Below, in pieces: positions 60,808-64,000 of a DNA stretch of 64,000 nucleotides. Source of the DNA: Fallopia convolvulus (lineage: Eukaryota; Streptophyta; Magnoliopsida; Caryophyllales; Polygonaceae); assembly GCA_964016875.1 (NCBI GenBank), contig OZ024719.1:69759224-69823223 (forward strand), read 5' to 3'. A program made the translations under genes and the position numbers. The number at the start of each line of letters is the position of its first letter. Position 1 is the first letter of the stretch. The notes under the pieces are model-generated. The model saw nothing but the letters and a program-made list of their open reading frames with translations. It was not told the origin of the DNA and made no database searches.

Positions 60808-61830
60808 TTGGATTTATACATTCCCCAGAGGAGGAAAGTGCCAATTACATCCCAAAAGGATGATATGTCGATTGGAAATAAACATGAAGATAGAACTCCT
60901 GAAGAGACTCCTGAAGAGATTCTATCTAAAGACTCTAAAAGCAAAGAAAATGGCATGAGCGACAATTTAGAAATGTCGATTAATTATGTAAGTGTCGGTA
61001 TAGGGTATCGGGAAGATGTCTTTGCTTATTCAGTTATCGTAAAAGTCATTGGAGAAGATGACAATAATCCCCAAACAATGGAGGAATGTCGACATCGAAA
61101 TGGATGGAAAAGCTGGAAAGCGGAATTGGATTCGTTAAACAAACTAGGTGTTTTGGGCCTGTAGTTCCAACACCAGAAAGTGAAAAACGAGTCTGTTATA
61201 ACTGGTTGCACAAGGGTTCTCGCAAAAACCTGGAGTGGATTACATGGAAATGTATTCACCAGTAGTGGATGCAAAGACACTCGGGTTTCTTGTTGCTTTA
61301 ACCGTTGTTGAGCGTATGAAAATACAACTCATGGATGTGGTAACAACATACCTATGTGATTCATTAGACACCGATATATACATGAAAATCCCAGAAGGAT
61401 TGAAAATGCCTGAAGCATTCAAACCACGTCATATGTATTCCATTAAGCTTAAAAGGTCGCTTTATAAATTGAAGCAATTTGACATAATGTAGTATGATCG
61501 CATTAGCGAGTATCTATTAAGGTAATGATCAAATAAGTCCATTTGTGTTCTCGAAAAGAACGAAGTCGGGATATGCAATCATAGCCGTTTATGTTGATGA
61601 TTTAATTATTATTGGAACTCCAGAAGAGTCCTATTGGCGGCTAATTACATGAAGAATGGATTTGGAATGGAGGACTTAGGAACTACCAAATACTGTCTCG
61701 ACCTGAAGTTCGAGCGTATAAAGAATGAGATAAATGATCCATTGACTTTGATTAAAGCATATTCATTAAGTGCACCATTAGTACTAAAGGTGCTAAGTGT
61801 GGAAAATGGCTCATTTCGTCCTAATTAGAA
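60808..61830 (+). pseudogene. Copia pol relic (integrase end, reverse transcriptase)
   Basis: 60808-61164 is a linker into the RT start (WKSWKAELDSLNKLGVL). 61235-61492 is RT (DYMEMYSPVVDAKTLGFLVAL, then MDVVTTYLCDSLDTDIYMK). The YVDD catalytic motif is at 61590-61601, and further RT follows at 61634-61828 (MEDLGTTKYCLDLKFERI). Several stops and frame changes separate the pieces. Gag, protease and most of integrase are not recognisable upstream. Known family: plant Ty1/copia. Confidence 0.88.
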
Positions 61831-62466
61831 AATGAAGAGATTTGGGCCATGAAGTACCATATCTCAATGTAATATGTGCATTTCATCAACGAAGTCACTT
61901 GTTGTGACAATGAGTTATTTGTCTCCCTAAACATACAACAGAGATTGTTGGTCCAGAAGTACCAATTCTTCTACAAAAGTCCATGATGAAATAAATCTAT
62001 TGCATAAAGATTGTATGTTTAAATGAGGGGGAGCATTATTACACGACTGTACTCTTTTTTCCTTGGTTTTGGTTTTTTATCCCACTGGGTTTTTCCAAAC
62101 AAGGTTTTTAATGAGGCAGTTCGTCATATAAGGTCTCTAATGAGACAATCTCGGCCTGAAGTTCGAGATATGTGAAGGAATATAATTTTTATCCATCCAT
62201 CAAATCAAGTCGAAAGGAGCAAAAAGTGATGTATATATGAAGAGAATTCAGCATGGAGTGATCAACCAAGTACATATCACCAAGTGTTCTCAAACTACAA
62301 AATTCAACTCGAAGGCGGGATGGATGTTCAATTCAATCAAGCAAGGGGGATATATTTCAAGTTGAGAGGAAGAATCATAACTGCACTCTTTTTCCCATAG
62401 TCTTGGTTTTGTCCCATTGGGTTTTCCAAACAAGGTTTTTTTAATGAGACAGTTAGTGATGTACAT

Positions 62467-62477
62467 CTAAGGGGGAG
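62467..62477 (+). other. Copia polypurine tract
   Basis: CTAAGGGGGAG directly before the 3' LTR. Confidence 0.85.
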
Positions 62478-62630
62478 TGTTATAATATTTATATATTATT
62501 ATATTTAGATGTACAATTGGAAACCCTAATTTGTATTCTCTATATAAAGGCCCCTATGAATGACCTAATAAAACGGATTTGATCTCTCTCCTTTCTCCCT
62601 ATTTCTCTCTATTTTCTATAATTTATAACA
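62478..62630 (+). repeat. Copia 3' LTR
   Basis: 153 bp, 7 differences from the 5' LTR. Confidence 0.92.
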
Positions 62631-62635
62631 GTCCC

Positions 62636-64000
62636 GTTCATTCAACTTTATTTTTTTGTATAGCGGGCCGATTACAAGCTTGTCCTTTTCTTTTTTATTT
62701 GTCAAGCGGGCCTATGTAAACAGGCCCAAGTTCATCAACTGGTTTGTTTATTTGTTTTAAGAAAGTTCATTCACATTCAACTGAGAATCAGGACGGAACG
62801 ACGGACTCGGGAGAAAGAAATCGAATTCTTCTCTGCCGGCATATCTTCTCTGCCTGGTCAAAGTCTACAAATTCGTCTCCAAAATTGATCGGTTTGAACT
62901 TGTCTTTCTCAATTGAATTTTGTTTTTAATGTTTTTATGTCAACTGTGGCTCTTATTTCTCAATTGAGAAAGATCCAAATTTCATTGTTTTTGTGACGCT
63001 GGCTGAGAACTCCCGGCCGCCGGTGGGGGCAGCCCCACCCCACCTGCCTCCGCCAACTGGTTCAATCTCTTTGCTGAGAACTTTGACTAATTCATATCTT
63101 GGCTGAACTGTTGCTGCTTAAAAACAGTTTCTCTCGTTTTTCCAATTGATAGGGTTTTATGTGTATCGTATTTTGGTTGGGATGTTTTGTTTGCATGGAA
63201 AGTGAGTTTGATTTAGATATATGATTCTATATCCAAAAAGAAAGAAAGAAAAAGGAAGAATGTTGAATTTGATGAAACCCTAAACCATGGTTGCTGCAAC
63301 ATCTTCTCTCTTCGAATCAACCAAAGTAACTAGACCACAACTCTGTTTGTATTCTTGAATCTTATAACGAGTGGAAGTAATCTATGTGTTTTGCTTAGAT
63401 TGAGACAATGAATTTGGATTTCTTTTCAGTGATTCACAGCTAACAACGAAATTAGATGGCTACAAGCTAGAATTTGTGTTCCTTTTTTATTTACCCTTAC
63501 CCGTCTTTAGCATAATAACTTTCGCGATTGCAGCATGAACTTCTCTTATTTCACTCTTGCACCAATTGTTGTTGCCTGTAAGCTGTTTGATCCTAGTCTA
63601 CACAAGTTGTTTGTTTGAGAGATCCCCTTCTTTTGTAATTTTAATTGCTTAATATAATTTCACAAACTTAAACTCCAAATTATTAGCTTACCGTGCTTCG
63701 GAAATGTCCAGAAACTCATGGGAAATGTTTCTTTAGAGCCAGAAACGGTAGATTACAGGAAATAAAATTGTTTCTTTAACCCACATTTGAAGAGTATAAA
63801 AAAAGAACCCCAAAAACGTGTTTCTTCCTTCCACTCCAATTCTCCTCTCTCGCAGCTCGCTTCTCCTTCTCCTTCTGTCCTTCATCATTGCTTTTCTGCT
63901 CCAGTTCTCCTTCTCATTCAATCCGATTGAATGATTGTTTGTCTGATTGTCTCTAGGATGATTTGTTAATTAGTTAATTTCTTTGTTATTAAACAACAGT
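62636..64000. other. No supported gene; pyrimidine-rich leader-like tract
   Basis: 63820-63930 is rich in CTTCTCC/TTCTCTC runs, like a 5' leader of a plus-strand gene that would start beyond the window. There is also a TTCTCTGCC-rich stretch at 62830-62880. No coding exon identified. Confidence 0.35.

Larger units (their letters stand above)
56751..62630 (+). mobile_element. Ty1/copia element, 5.9 kb, decayed, hairpin-rich
   Basis: Two 153-bp LTRs (56751-56903 and 62478-62630) start TGTTATAATA and end TTTATAACA, with the 5-bp duplication GTCCC on both sides (56746-56750 and 62631-62635). The LTRs differ at 7 positions (4.6%), so it is older than the gypsy element. A putative primer site follows the 5' LTR and a purine tract precedes the 3' LTR. 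The only clear coding relic is copia pol near 60808-61830. The 5' 2-2.5 kb of the internal part is mainly short hairpins with a constant loop. A ~80-bp 3' non-coding block occurs twice (about 62045-62130 and 62380-62460). Confidence 0.92.

Overview
This window is nuclear DNA of a flowering plant. It carries split genes with GT-AG introns, plant-type nepenthesin-like aspartic proteases, an HMA/HIPP-type gene, a nuclear copy of plastid 5S rRNA DNA, and a dense load of plant transposons: Ty3/gypsy, Ty1/copia, TRIM, LINE, MULE, CACTA and MITEs. The species cannot be fixed from the sequence. Coding density is low, and most of the open frames are relics of mobile elements.

Layout. 1-1.84 kb: minus-strand HSP70-like gene, 3' end off the left edge, with degraded ATPase motifs. 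3.7-18.6 kb: four nested elements whose boundaries read to the base. A LINE ORF1 (+) is split by a TRIM (TSD CTCTT). The TRIM is split by a gypsy-family solo LTR (TSD AAGGG). That LTR is split by a complete 10.4-kb gypsy chromovirus (TSD TTTTT). 19.1-22.4 kb: a minus-strand LINE that has lost its reverse transcriptase core. 23.3-24.8 kb: intact two-exon aspartic protease gene. 25.9-28.5 kb: poly(A)-tailed retroposon with a 17-bp TSD. 29.1-31.7 kb: broken MULE transposase gene with plastid 5S DNA in an intron. 32-34.7 kb: CACTA-like MITE, a remnant of the aspartic protease 5' end with its promoter, and Stowaway-like MITEs. 36.9-37.8 kb: En/Spm transposase relic. 39.8-44.3 kb: tandem array of ~157-177-bp units next to a promoter-like/5' leader sequence. 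45.7-49.7 kb: second intact aspartic protease gene, with a 2.7-kb intron. 51-54.7 kb: two copies of a ~0.9-kb terminal-inverted-repeat element around a decayed HMA (HIPP-like) gene. 55.6-55.9 kb: 5'-truncated LINE. 56.75-62.63 kb: complete but decayed copia element. 62.6-64 kb: no recognisable gene.

How the genes relate. The two aspartic protease genes and the promoter/5' remnant lie on the same strand and share structure, so they look like a local tandem family separated by transposon insertions. Nothing suggests the other genes act together.

Most unusual feature. The internal region of the copia element is filled with more than 30 short hairpins. Their stems differ in sequence but are self-complementary (5-10 bp), while the loop is nearly constant (CCTGAAGT, CCAGAAGT, CTTGAAGT or CTTGAAGC). 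I know of no described system like this, and it is the best candidate here for new biology.
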